Part shown: in pieces, positions 8,719 through 15,590 of the stretch
Layout of the letters: every line of letters starts with the position of its first letter
How positions within the stretch are numbered: the stretch's first letter is position 1
IMG/VR virus record: IMGVR_UViG_3300025466_000083
Coordinates: 1-41,689 of that record
Length of the DNA stretch: 41,689 nt
Reading direction: 5' to 3' (one strand)
From: a virus
The notes under the pieces: generated by a model
What the model was told of the DNA's origin: nothing
What the model saw: only the letters and a program-made list of their open reading frames with translations
Databases searched by the model: none
Made by a program: the position numbers and the translations under genes

Positions 8719-10335
8719 ATGGATCCCACAGATTTTTCTCCTGAATTCAATGCGAAGATGCACGAATTGTATGTCAATGGGATTACGCCTGATCAAGTAA
8801 GAGCGCACTTTGCTGATTCTAAAAACCCAGAGCATCAAAGATGGGTTGAGCAAATGGATCGTGCATCAGCCTTGCAAGACCAAGATGTTTATGTGCCACC
8901 ACAAGATACAGTTGTGCCTGAGATTAAAAGAGATACTTCTACACCCTTACTCGACATGTATGGCAAAACTGCCGAACAGGCCAAGGCCGCTGCCGAAGAT
9001 ATGTCATTGGGCACTAAGATTGGCTTGGGTGCAGGAGCAGCCGTACTGGCTGGTGGAGCAGGCGCAATAGGCAATCGTTTGTTATCTAGAATACTACCAA
9101 CACCAACCGAACGTGCCACCGCTTTACAAGCAAATACTTACGCCAAAAAAACAGATTTGGAAGCCCAGCAACTTGCTAAAGAAAATGGTCCATCTGCCAT
9201 TGAACAGGCAAAAGTAAGCGAAATTGAAGCAAAGATTGCTAGAGAAAACGCTGCTCATCAATTGGAGCTAGAGCAAAAGAAAGAATTGCATCAAGCCAAG
9301 TTAGCTAAGATTAATGAAAAACTAATGAAGGGTGAAACGATTACTCCTGCCGAACCCACGAAGGGTCTTGCCGAGTTGGAGAATGCTACTGGTGGCCCTT
9401 TAAACAGCGCTACAGACGTTAAGCTTGCACAGAGATTCCAAGCCCAGAACGCGCCAGTTACTCCTCCTGCTACACCTCCAGCTTCACTTCCTGCTGCACC
9501 TCCTGCGTTTAATCCTCCAGAACCATTAGAATTTGATTCTAATCCACAGCCCAATCCCGTCAAGGTAGCCGAAGCTGCCACTCCACCTTCAACCTTGCAA
9601 GGTGGCGCTCCTGTACAACCTGGTGGCGATGTTACTGTTGACGAAAATGCTTTAAAAGAAGCTGCATCCAACCCTGTTGAAAAAGCACTCAATCCTGAAC
9701 TCGCTACCAACGTACAAGCCAAGACTGACTTGCAAAATAAACAAGTTCAAGATGCCATTCTTAAACCAGCTCAACCAACTCCTATTGAACAAGCGCCTAA
9801 AGTTGTCGAAGTAAGCCCACAGGAAATTATTCAAAAGAAAACACCTAAAGCACCTAAAGTACCGCCAATGGAAGGCTTGAGTAAAGCTCAAAACTCAATG
9901 AGAAACTATTTCATTGGTTCACAAAACTTCACGCCTGAACAATATGATGAATTTGTAACCAAGGTTTATGGAGGTGTTGCTCCTGAAATGGGTGCAATGG
10001 GCGGTGGTTTATCGGCTGAAGATCAAGCCAAATATAAGAGTTATCGCAAGGAAAACATTGAAGGTCCAAAAGTTAATTTAACTAGGGACATGAAAAAAGT
10101 AATCAAAGCGGGTGGTGTTGCAACTTTACTGTCATTGCCAGCATTTATAAATGCGAAGACAGCAGAAGAAAGAAATCAAATTATCAGGGACTTTGGTGAA
10201 GGAATGCTACCCATTGGAGTAACTCCAACAGAAGCAGGAGCACCAGGTCTAACCCCAGCAATTCTAGAATCACAACGCCAAGCTACTCTTTTGGGTAGCC
10301 CTTATCGCAAAACCGAAAAGAAGTCTAAAAGGTAA
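8719..10335 (+). CDS. Putative ejection protein with membrane-active segment and coiled coil
   Basis: 538 aa. Residues about 95-120 form a Gly/Ala-rich hydrophobic span (IGLGAGAAVLAGGAGAIG) like the membrane-active segments of DNA-ejection proteins. Residues about 140-210 are a charged coiled coil (EIEAKIARENAAHQLELEQK), followed by a Pro/Ala-rich linker (TPPATPPASLPAAPPAFNPP). A second hydrophobic stretch (AGGVATLLSLPAFINA) lies near residue 460. The combination of a membrane segment, coiled coil and disordered linker fits a protein passing through the tail channel into the cell envelope. The family is not recognised by name. Confidence 0.6.
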   Translation: MDPTDFSPEFNAKMHELYVNGITPDQVRAHFADSKNPEHQRWVEQMDRASALQDQDVYVPPQDTVVPEIKRDTSTPLLDMYGKTAEQAKAAAEDMSLGTKIGLGAGAAVLAGGAGAIGNRLLSRILPTPTERATALQANTYAKKTDLEAQQLAKENGPSAIEQAKVSEIEAKIARENAAHQLELEQKKELHQAKLAKINEKLMKGETITPAEPTKGLAELENATGGPLNSATDVKLAQRFQAQNAPVTPPATPPASLPAAPPAFNPPEPLEFDSNPQPNPVKVAEAATPPSTLQGGAPVQPGGDVTVDENALKEAASNPVEKALNPELATNVQAKTDLQNKQVQDAILKPAQPTPIEQAPKVVEVSPQEIIQKKTPKAPKVPPMEGLSKAQNSMRNYFIGSQNFTPEQYDEFVTKVYGGVAPEMGAMGGGLSAEDQAKYKSYRKENIEGPKVNLTRDMKKVIKAGGVATLLSLPAFINAKTAEERNQIIRDFGEGMLPIGVTPTEAGAPGLTPAILESQRQATLLGSPYRKTEKKSKR

Positions 10336-10337
10336 TC

Positions 10338-10538
10338 ATGGATATCGATCCCATCCAATACGGCCAGTTGATTTCTAAGGTTGAGTTCTTAGAAAAAGAA
10401 GTTAGTATCATGAGCACCGATGTTAAAAAGCTTCTCGAGCTTGCTAATCAATCTAAGGGTGGTTTGTGGATGGGGATGGCTTTTGCGTCTATGGCGGGGG
10501 CGGTGCTCCAATTCCTTGGCGAAAAGTTGTTTAAGTAA
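10338..10538 (+). CDS. XhlA-like small membrane protein (holin accessory)
   Basis: 66 aa. Residues 9-40 form a heptad-type coiled coil (LISKVEFLEKEVSIM), followed by one membrane span (LWMGMAFASMAGAVLQFLG) and a short basic end. This coiled coil plus C-terminal anchor is the layout of haemolysin XhlA-like proteins, which sit beside holins and endolysins. AAAGG is placed 5 nt before ATG. It overlaps the next gene by one base and opens a four-gene lysis cassette. Confidence 0.7.
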   Translation: MDIDPIQYGQLISKVEFLEKEVSIMSTDVKKLLELANQSKGGLWMGMAFASMAGAVLQFLGEKLFK

Positions 10539-11085
10539 TGGACCCAATCACGATATTCGCAGCATGTAAGGCAGCCCATGCGGGTATCAAAGAGTGTATT
10601 GATCTCTACCAAGACTTTAAAAAGGATGGTAAAGATTTAGGAGATATCGTTAATGACATTGGCGGTCATTTAGGTGCGTTCTTTACCCACCAAGAATCGT
10701 TTAAAGAAGCCGAGAAGGAAGCCAAAAACAATCCCCTACCCAAGAATATTAGTATCAATGAAGAGGCCATGAATCGAATTCTGCGTCAACAGCAGATCGA
10801 ACAGATGGAAACAGAGTTGCGAGAAATGATCATATACCAAGTTGGAATGCCTGGTCTTTGGTCAAAATTCACAGAAATGCGTGAAATTGTCCGCAAGGAG
10901 AGAGAAAAACTCGAGCGTGATCAAAAAAAGCCGTTATGTTGGCTGCACTCAAAAGGAGGCAGTTTATTGACAAATGGGAGCTTAGAGTTTCGATTGCAGC
11001 TGGAATTTTTATCTTACTCTTCACATTTGCCGCTCTTATGTACGGCATTCATCTAGACTATCAAAAAAGTAAAGGAATATTATGA
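10538..11085 (+). CDS. Lysis-cassette membrane protein needing a -1 frameshift
   Basis: In the starting frame 10538-10930 encodes 131 aa beginning MDPITIFAACKAAHAGIKE, mostly charged helix, ending KLERDQKK. Without a shift the frame runs on to a stop at 11054-11056 with an atypical Leu/Ser/Cys-rich 41-aa tail. A -1 shift at A-AAA-AAG (10924-10930) instead gives 51 residues, RRQFIDKWELRVSIAAGIF then ILLFTFAALMYGI, a clear membrane anchor. It stops at 11083-11085 in an ATGA overlap with the next gene, the junction style used throughout this genome. The shifted product would be 182 aa. Alternatives are a one-base indel in the A7 run, or separate initiation at ATG 10936 (49 aa). Role unknown; the position suggests a lysis accessory. 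Confidence 0.65.
10924..10930 (+). promoter_or_regulatory. Candidate -1 ribosomal frameshift heptamer A-AAA-AAG
   Basis: The heptamer lies in the X-XXY-YYZ register of the upstream frame (CAA AAA AAG), the same sequence and phase as the E. coli dnaX slippery site. A purine-rich SD-like stretch lies about 20 nt upstream and AGGAGG occurs about 24 nt downstream. A weak distal stem (GGCTGCA with TGCAGCT) is possible. Homopolymer indel error is the main alternative. Confidence 0.5.
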
Positions 11086-11579
11086 GTTGGTTAGGACAAA
11101 TTGCACCCACGATTGCCACCGCTTTAGGTGGGCCTTTGGCTGGCATGGCGACTGAATTGATTGGAAAAACCCTTGGTATTTCATCTGATGAAGTAACCAA
11201 TGCGATTAATTCAAACAAATTAACATCAGATCAGATCGCTGGATTACAGCAAGCTGAACTAGCATTGAAAGCGAAAGCTCAGGAAATGGGCTTGGACTTC
11301 GAACAACTGGCTACTCAAGACAGAAAGTCTGCACGGGATATGCAAATGTCTGTTAAATCAATGATCCCACCCATCTTGGCCATTGGCATCACAATTGGAT
11401 TCTTTGGGATTATGGCTGGCATGATGTCAGGCAAAGTCCAGTCGAGTGAAGCATTAATGATACTTTTAGGTTCCCTTGGAACTGCCTGGACGGGAGTTAT
11501 AAGTTTCTATTTTGGGTCGAGCGCATCAAGCCAGGCTAAAGACCAGTTGATCCACAACTCAACACCTATAACAAAATGA
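11082..11579 (+). CDS. Holin of the GTA 3-TM type
   Basis: 165 aa. MSWLGQIAPTIATALGGPLAG forms a first hydrophobic segment, a charged helical middle follows (AELALKAKAQEMGLDFEQL), and then two spans (IPPILAIGITIGFFGIMAGM; ALMILLGSLGTAWTGVISF) with the closing FYFGSSASSQAKD. This arrangement matches the three-span holin family first described for gene-transfer-agent release. It would pore the inner membrane and release the endolysin encoded immediately downstream. Coupled by ATGA at both ends. Confidence 0.8.
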   Translation: MSWLGQIAPTIATALGGPLAGMATELIGKTLGISSDEVTNAINSNKLTSDQIAGLQQAELALKAKAQEMGLDFEQLATQDRKSARDMQMSVKSMIPPILAIGITIGFFGIMAGMMSGKVQSSEALMILLGSLGTAWTGVISFYFGSSASSQAKDQLIHNSTPITK

Positions 11580-12007
11580 CACCTTTAACCAACAATTTCA
11601 GTCTTGAAGAGCTGACAGTTACTGATCACAGAACCCTAGATAACACTCCTAATTACCAAGAGCGTGCAAATTTACAACGGTTAGCTGAGTTTTTAGAGAA
11701 AGTAAAAGAATTATTGGGTGGCAAGCCTGTCATGATTAATTCTGCTTTTCGCAGTAAGGCTGTAAATGATGCCTGTGGATCGAAAGATTCGTCTCAACAT
11801 AGGGTAGGGTGCGCTGCTGATATTCGAGTGCCTGGAATGACTCCTGATCAGGTTGTGAAGGCTATTATTGCTTCTGATCTACCCTATGACCAAGTGATCC
11901 GTGAGTTTGATCGGTGGACCCATGTTTCAATTCCTAATGATTTGGAACTTAAGCCACGGCACATGTCGTTAATCATTGATAAATCAGGCACAAGGGTTTA
12001 TAGTTAA
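11576..12007 (+). CDS. Peptidase M15 endolysin (D-Ala-D-Ala type)
   Basis: 143 aa. Contains the M15 signature in order: NSAFRSKAVN (about 53-62), SSQHRVGCAADIRV (about 72-85, with the zinc-binding H and D) and WTHVSIP (about 115-121, second zinc His). The family cleaves peptidoglycan stem peptides or cross-links and is a common phage lysin. There is no signal peptide, which agrees with a holin-dependent lysin, and the holin gene is directly upstream with an ATGA overlap. A strong terminator follows. Confidence 0.9.
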   Translation: MTPLTNNFSLEELTVTDHRTLDNTPNYQERANLQRLAEFLEKVKELLGGKPVMINSAFRSKAVNDACGSKDSSQHRVGCAADIRVPGMTPDQVVKAIIASDLPYDQVIREFDRWTHVSIPNDLELKPRHMSLIIDKSGTRVYS

Positions 12008-12030
12008 GACTCTTTGCAAGTGCCATTTTT

Positions 12031-12058
12031 GGGGAGGATTCGTCTTCCCCTTTTTTTT
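12031..12058 (+). terminator. Rho-independent terminator with UUCG tetraloop
   Basis: Stem GGGGAGGA / TCTTCCCC (8 pairs, one G-U) closed by TTCG and followed by eight T. It lies 24 nt after the endolysin stop, closing the lysis cassette; the two genes after it need read-through or their own promoter. Confidence 0.9.
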
Positions 12059-12093
12059 GTCATAAATCTGTATCTTTGCTAGGATATGCTTTC

Positions 12094-12516
12094 ATGATGA
12101 AAATCAAGCACATAGATACGAATGTTGAGGAGAATGTTGCGTTACTCAACAGTCTTCAGAAAATATGCTTGCCCTATGACAAACCGTATAAAGTTAGCGC
12201 TGGAAATTGGTGGATTGCTTATCAAGATAATCAACCGATTGGTTTTGCTGGGATTGTGCCTTCTGCTCGTTGGTCCGATGTGGGTTATCTTTGTCGCTCT
12301 GGGGTTATTTTCTCTGCTCGTGGACGCGGGACTCAGAAGAGACTTATTCGCGTACGTCAAATATTTGCTAAAAAAATGGGATGGTCATGGTTGATTACTG
12401 ATACAACCGACAATCCACCATCCTCTAATTCTCTTATTTCCTGCGGTTTTAGGTTGTATGACCCCTCAATTCCTTGGGGTGGCAAAAACACTCTATATTG
12501 GAGAAAGAAATTATGA
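12094..12516 (+). CDS. GNAT-family N-acetyltransferase
   Basis: 140 aa from ATG 12094, with AGGA 9 nt upstream; TTG 12076 is rejected because it precedes that site. The GNAT features are a beta strand WWIAYQDNQPIGFAGI, the acetyl-CoA motif A segment SARGRGTQKRLIRV (about 75-88) and the C-terminal NSLISCGFRLYDP typical of the last strand pair. Substrate unknown. The second GNAT-like gene, at 23621, is not closely similar. Its end overlaps the metallophosphoesterase start (ATGA). Confidence 0.8.
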   Translation: MMKIKHIDTNVEENVALLNSLQKICLPYDKPYKVSAGNWWIAYQDNQPIGFAGIVPSARWSDVGYLCRSGVIFSARGRGTQKRLIRVRQIFAKKMGWSWLITDTTDNPPSSNSLISCGFRLYDPSIPWGGKNTLYWRKKL

Positions 12517-13469
12517 TTGAAAGAATATCTGACTTAGAGTTTATTACCTTGTTTGACATGTGTAATAGAAATCCACAGACCATGAGCAAGTCTATTGGGA
12601 TGTCAGTCAGGAATATTCAAAATAGAAGGGACGCATTAGAAGCCAGATACCAAGAAGAAATGAAGACTCACACGCTCTATGACATGGTTGGAACAAAACC
12701 AGAGCGCTTGAATCTAGGAATAGAAAACGGAACAGTTATTGTATTTAGTGATGCCCATTTCTGGCCTGGCATCAGGACAACAGCATTCAGAGGTTTGATT
12801 TGGGCCATTCAAAACCTAGAAAACATTAAAGCGGTTATCAACAATGGGGATGCCTTTGATGGAGCCTCTATAAGCCGTTTTCCAAGGATTGGCTGGGATA
12901 GTACTCCCACGCTAATTGCGGAGCTTAAAGCCTGTGAAATAGCCCTTGGTGAGATCGAAGATGAGGCCAAGAAGGTCAACCATAAGATGAAGTTGATTTG
13001 GCCACTAGGGAATCATGATGCTAGGTTTGAAAACCGCTTAGCTGCTAACGCTCCACAGTATGAGCAGATAAAAGGTTTTAGTCTTAAAGACCATTTCCCA
13101 CTATGGGAACCATGTTGGAGCACCTGGATAACAGATCGCGTTATTGTTAAACACAGGTGGAAAGGTGGAATACATGCGACTCATAATAACACCTTAAATT
13201 CTGGCGTCACTATGGTCACAGGCCATTTACATAGTCTTAAGGTTACACCGTTTGATGATTACAACGGAACAAGATATGGTATTGACACAGGTACTCTAGC
13301 AGACCCACATGGTCCACAATTTGAAAACTATTTAGAGGATTCTCCTACCAATTGGAGAAGTGGATTTGTTGTTCTAACTTTACACAAGGGCATTTTATTG
13401 TGGCCTGAAGTGGTTAAAGTGTTAGACAAAAATCACATTGAATTTAGGGGTAAAGTAATAAAAGTTTAA
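12513..13469 (+). CDS. Calcineurin-like metallophosphoesterase
   Basis: 318 aa from ATG 12513. Residues about 12-45 resemble a helix-turn-helix (QTMSKSIGMSVRNIQNRRDA). The catalytic order is then VFSDAHFWPG (D-x-H, about 77), NNGDAFDG (about 110), LGNHDARFE (GNHD, about 166) and TGHLHS (GHxH, about 237), all expected for binuclear metal phosphoesterases. The N-terminal DNA-binding-like region suggests a nucleic-acid substrate, but this is inference. Last gene of the rightward late block; a hairpin follows. Confidence 0.88.
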   Translation: MIERISDLEFITLFDMCNRNPQTMSKSIGMSVRNIQNRRDALEARYQEEMKTHTLYDMVGTKPERLNLGIENGTVIVFSDAHFWPGIRTTAFRGLIWAIQNLENIKAVINNGDAFDGASISRFPRIGWDSTPTLIAELKACEIALGEIEDEAKKVNHKMKLIWPLGNHDARFENRLAANAPQYEQIKGFSLKDHFPLWEPCWSTWITDRVIVKHRWKGGIHATHNNTLNSGVTMVTGHLHSLKVTPFDDYNGTRYGIDTGTLADPHGPQFENYLEDSPTNWRSGFVVLTLHKGILLWPEVVKVLDKNHIEFRGKVIKV

Positions 13470-13471
13470 GT

Positions 13472-13506
13472 GTGCAGAAAGTACCGTTTAATGATACTTT
13501 CCGCAC
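13472..13506. terminator. Bidirectional hairpin between convergent genes
   Basis: GTGC-A-GAAAGTA pairs with TACTTTC-C-GCAC (11 pairs, one mismatch, 11-nt loop). It sits between the ends of the + metallophosphoesterase and the - gene at 13519. No long T tract follows on the + strand, so termination efficiency is uncertain; it could serve both directions. Confidence 0.6.
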
Positions 13507-13518
13507 ATCCAATGTAGC

Positions 13519-13713
13519 TTATTTTTTCTTAGCGACTAGGGTATAGCTGACTTCTTCTTCTTCGTCATCTTCTTCGACATTGAATGAATCTTTGAATTCG
13601 TAGTTAGCTAGAGTTTCATCAATAGCAGATTGAAGTTCAAAGATCAAATCAAAATCATCGGCTTCGATTTTGATTTCAATATTCCAGTTATTCATTTCGA
13701 GTGTGTACAACAT
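13519..13713 (-). CDS. Small acidic protein, last gene of leftward early operon
   Basis: 64 aa. Start ATG at 13713 is chosen for its perfect AAGGAG 5 nt upstream; a longer reading to 13749 lacks this. The sequence is beta-like at first (MLYTLEMNNWNIEIKIEADD), then strongly acidic (NVEEDDEEEEVSY) with a KKK end. The acidic stretch could mimic DNA or bind a host protein, but no family is recognised. Confidence 0.7.
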   Translation of the reverse strand: MLYTLEMNNWNIEIKIEADDFDLIFELQSAIDETLANYEFKDSFNVEEDDEEEEVSYTLVAKKK

Positions 13714-13751
13714 GCTAGCTCCTTGGTTAAAAAACCTATTGTGTCGCAAAT

Positions 13752-14066
13752 TTATGACAAATTATCGCAGACCTTCATTATTCTTTGAGGTTTACCGCTC
13801 TTCCCAGGTTTAGTAAGACCCGTATCTTCAATTAAACCTTTGGTTAACAATGCTCGATAGCGAGCGGTAATCGAAGAATAAGGTCTATCAGGGAACAAAG
13901 CCAATATCTCGTCCGAAATAATGCCCTCTGGATGGGCTTTAATGGCCTCATAGACCAATTCTTCCATCGTTCTGCTGTCTACCCTATGCGCTGCTATCTT
14001 TGAAGTCTCAACGGCATCTCTACGCATTAAAAACTTAGGGATGGTGCCAAACATTTGATCTAACAT
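13752..14066 (-). CDS. Winged-helix DNA-binding protein
   Basis: 104 aa from ATG at 14066 (AAAGGA about 6 nt upstream); an in-frame ATG at 14090 overlaps the preceding gene more. Residues about 35-100 look like a winged helix: LVYEAIKAHPEGIISDEILA, then PYSSITARYRALLTKGLIED as the recognition part and a basic wing (GKSGKPQRIMKV). Such proteins often regulate middle or late phage transcription or assist replication. Target unknown. Confidence 0.65.
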   Translation of the reverse strand: MLDQMFGTIPKFLMRRDAVETSKIAAHRVDSRTMEELVYEAIKAHPEGIISDEILALFPDRPYSSITARYRALLTKGLIEDTGLTKPGKSGKPQRIMKVCDNLS

Positions 14067-14076
14067 TTTTAGTCCT

Positions 14077-14310
14077 TTAAAAATTTTCATTTACCAATTT
14101 CTCCAAACCTTTTTCAAGGTCCCCGTTACCATACTCGATCAATAACTTAAGTTGAATAGGGTTTAGCGATAATACAACACCGACTCCTTTCTTTTTTGTT
14201 GTTGGCCGACCAGCGCCTTTTCTTTTACCGCCCCAGTTGACGGGCTTACCGCTCATCCACCAAGGACGGCCTTTTTGTGGTATTTGGTCAACAAGGTCGG
14301 GGTCAATCAT
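14077..14310 (-). CDS. Small basic protein with GGKRKGAGRP motif
   Basis: 77 aa. Contains GGKRKGAGRP, an AT-hook-like basic motif frequent in small phage proteins, and a C-terminal amphipathic helix (LIEYGNGDLEKGLEKLVNE). The start overlaps the stop of rusA by 4 bases. Probably binds DNA; function not known. Confidence 0.7.
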   Translation of the reverse strand: MIDPDLVDQIPQKGRPWWMSGKPVNWGGKRKGAGRPTTKKKGVGVVLSLNPIQLKLLIEYGNGDLEKGLEKLVNENF

Positions 14311-14729
14311 TCTGATTCTCTGAAAAGCACCTCAACGTGTGGGTGGCCATACTTTTTAACAGAATGTGTGTACACAATTTGTGCATCACTCCAGAAAATA
14401 ACTTTTTCACACCCATCGAGCACCGCTTTAACCACGTTGTCTAGATCAGGCTTCTTAATATGCTTCTCAGAGCCATTTAAACAGGCTTGCTTGCGTTTTT
14501 TAGAGTAAGACTCAGGAACACCAAAGGAAACGTAAATAAATGCGTCTAAGGCCGTTTCAAGAGGTTTTGAAGAACCCATTGCTTTGGTGGCGCATTCTCT
14601 GACATGATCTTCGTAGGCACGGGTCTTTGCATCTGTGTAAGTAGAGACGAACTTTCCTCTATTTGCAAAGCGGGGTCTACCTTTTGCACGGGGGGGTCCG
14701 TCAATCTTGAAGTTTATTTGAAAGGTCAT
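14307..14729 (-). CDS. rusA: RusA-family Holliday junction resolvase
   Basis: 140 aa. PPRAKGRPRF at residues 12-21, KKPDLDNVVKAVLDG at 92-106 and WSDAQIV at 113-119 are the RusA hallmarks. D95, D97 and D115 are the expected metal-binding acids. RusA dimers cut four-way junctions and help resolve recombination or branched replicating DNA before packaging. The 3' end couples (ATGA) to the next gene and the start overlaps the upstream gene by 29 bases. Likely partner of the Sak3 annealing protein encoded on the opposite arm. Confidence 0.92.
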   Translation of the reverse strand: MTFQINFKIDGPPRAKGRPRFANRGKFVSTYTDAKTRAYEDHVRECATKAMGSSKPLETALDAFIYVSFGVPESYSKKRKQACLNGSEKHIKKPDLDNVVKAVLDGCEKVIFWSDAQIVYTHSVKKYGHPHVEVLFRESE

Positions 14730-14931
14730 TGAGTTCGTCCATTCTTTCTTTTACTGCTTTTCCAAGTCCACGATACATTTTGGTGGGATGTTTTTCCATT
14801 TGCATGACCTGATACCTAGCGTGATCGACTGCCCCAGGCATCAAAGCCATGCGGGCATAGTGATCAATGATTTCTTGGTCCGACGATACGCGGTGGGTTG
14901 ATTGATTCGTTGTAGATGTTAGTAGGGTCAT
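14701..14931 (-). CDS. Conserved small phage protein, start uncertain
   Basis: 76 aa from ATG at 14931, the choice that keeps DQEIIDHYARMALMPG; this overlaps the end of the upstream gene by 68 bases. No clear ribosome binding site is seen for 14931 or for the internal ATG at 14851. The rest is helical (HARYQVMQMEKHPTKMYRGL; KAVKERMDELNDL). Similar short proteins occur in phage replication regions, but I know no function. Confidence 0.5.
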   Translation of the reverse strand: MTLLTSTTNQSTHRVSSDQEIIDHYARMALMPGAVDHARYQVMQMEKHPTKMYRGLGKAVKERMDELNDLSNKLQD

Positions 14932-15055
14932 TTTGAATTGCAGTTGCAGTATCGATATCACCCGTAATGATCAAAGCCTGAGTGACTTTGTAAGTAGGTT
15001 CATAGATACCGAATTTGACGTTGTTTAAGATTTGGTTTGCTTCTTCGTAGTCCAT
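14864..15055 (-). CDS. Small unknown early protein
   Basis: 63 aa, MDYEEANQILNNVKFG..., with GGAG about 8 nt before ATG. Begins immediately after the stop of the 69-aa gene upstream. No motif recognised. It overlaps the next gene's start in another frame. Confidence 0.6.
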   Translation of the reverse strand: MDYEEANQILNNVKFGIYEPTYKVTQALIITGDIDTATAIQNDPTNIYNESINPPRIVGPRNH

Positions 15056-15265
15056 TTAATATTCTCCATGCATTTTGATTAATTTAATTTCTTCAGCAGT
15101 CGGTCTATAGCCCCTGCATTTTTCTATAAACAACCCTACTTCATCTGGAATCATCTTTCCAACATATGGAACTCCTTTACACCATATGTCCAATAACTCC
15201 ACTTGTCCTCTTGTTAGTCCTTTCTCATCTCCTACCCTATCTAACCAATCCCTATCTATCTCCAT
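15056..15265 (-). CDS. Small unknown early protein after structured leader
   Basis: 69 aa, helical (WLDRVGDEKGLTRGQVELLD). AGGGG lies 6 nt before ATG at 15265. Its 5' side is a 325-nt noncoding stretch with several hairpins, so its mRNA probably has a long structured leader. Function unknown. Confidence 0.7.
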   Translation of the reverse strand: MEIDRDWLDRVGDEKGLTRGQVELLDIWCKGVPYVGKMIPDEVGLFIEKCRGYRPTAEEIKLIKMHGEY

Positions 15266-15486
15266 GTATTACCCCTTTGCTTTTTGGTGGACGAACCTAG
15301 CCTTTCCTAGACTAGATTCGTCTTTCCTTCCATTCTGCTTTTCGGAGCCACAGAACCCGACAGTCGTTCGATGCAAGGGCACTATCTTCGCCACCCCTTG
15401 ATGTATCTCAGCATCTACCCCACAGTACATCTATCCCTCTACCCCTGCGGTTATGTCCCACAAGCAGAGCGGTTGAGTCGTAGAAA
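15266..15486 (-). other. Long structured 5' leader, no coding
   Basis: No convincing gene on either strand. Leftward RNA from this stretch can form a 10-pair hairpin (plus-strand arms 15291-15300 and 15312-15321) about 25 nt before the 15265 start codon, and a GATGTA/TACATC stem (arms 15400-15405 and 15426-15431). The same two hexamers occur in the terminator-like element just upstream, so alternative pairings are possible. No known riboswitch recognised. Confidence 0.5.
15291..15321 (-). promoter_or_regulatory. 5'-leader hairpin before 69-aa gene
   Basis: ACGAACCTAG and CTAGATTCGT (plus strand) pair over 10 positions with one wobble in the leftward RNA (ACGAATCTAG with CTAGGTTCGT). It ends about 25 nt before the ATG at 15265, with the ribosome binding site left free between. 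Confidence 0.5.
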
Positions 15487-15576
15487 TAAAAAAAGCCACT
15501 TAAGGATGTAACTTGGTCGTGTCCCCAGAATGGGGCAAGATACATCTTTAAATGGCTTCAACTTATTGCACACGAC
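15487..15576 (-). ncRNA. Pseudoknotted hairpin with U7: structured RNA or regulated terminator
   Basis: Leftward RNA: the 17-nt arm AGCCATTTAAAGATGTA pairs with TACATCCTTAAGTGGCT (one U-G, one mismatch). Inside, CTTG pairs with CAAG and CCCC with GGGG around an ATTCT loop, leaving a 7-nt bulge ACACGAC (plus 15516-15522). The exact complement, GTCGTGT, lies 5' of the hairpin (plus 15570-15576), so a 7-pair pseudoknot is predicted. Seven U follow the hairpin. It sits 14 nt after the stop of the gene ending at 15591, as a terminator would. Confidence 0.65.
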
Positions 15577-15590
15577 TGCAACAGTTTGGA

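Noticed and set aside
9291-9722. Minus-strand Gly/Ala/Ser-rich 143-codon frame
   Set aside because: Reverse shadow of the Pro/Ala-rich linker of the 8719 gene; no ribosome binding site.
12057-12085. Promoter TTGTCA-N17-TAGGAT after the lysis terminator
   Set aside because: Spacing is good, but the -35 overlaps the terminator T tract and the -10 overlaps the GNAT ribosome binding site, which would make that mRNA leaderless despite having a clear site; too weak to list.
15266-15480. tRNA gene or known riboswitch in the noncoding leader
   Set aside because: I tried cloverleaf and T-arm patterns (for example around the GGTTCGTCC string) but no acceptor stem or anticodon arm closes, and no known aptamer core is recognisable.
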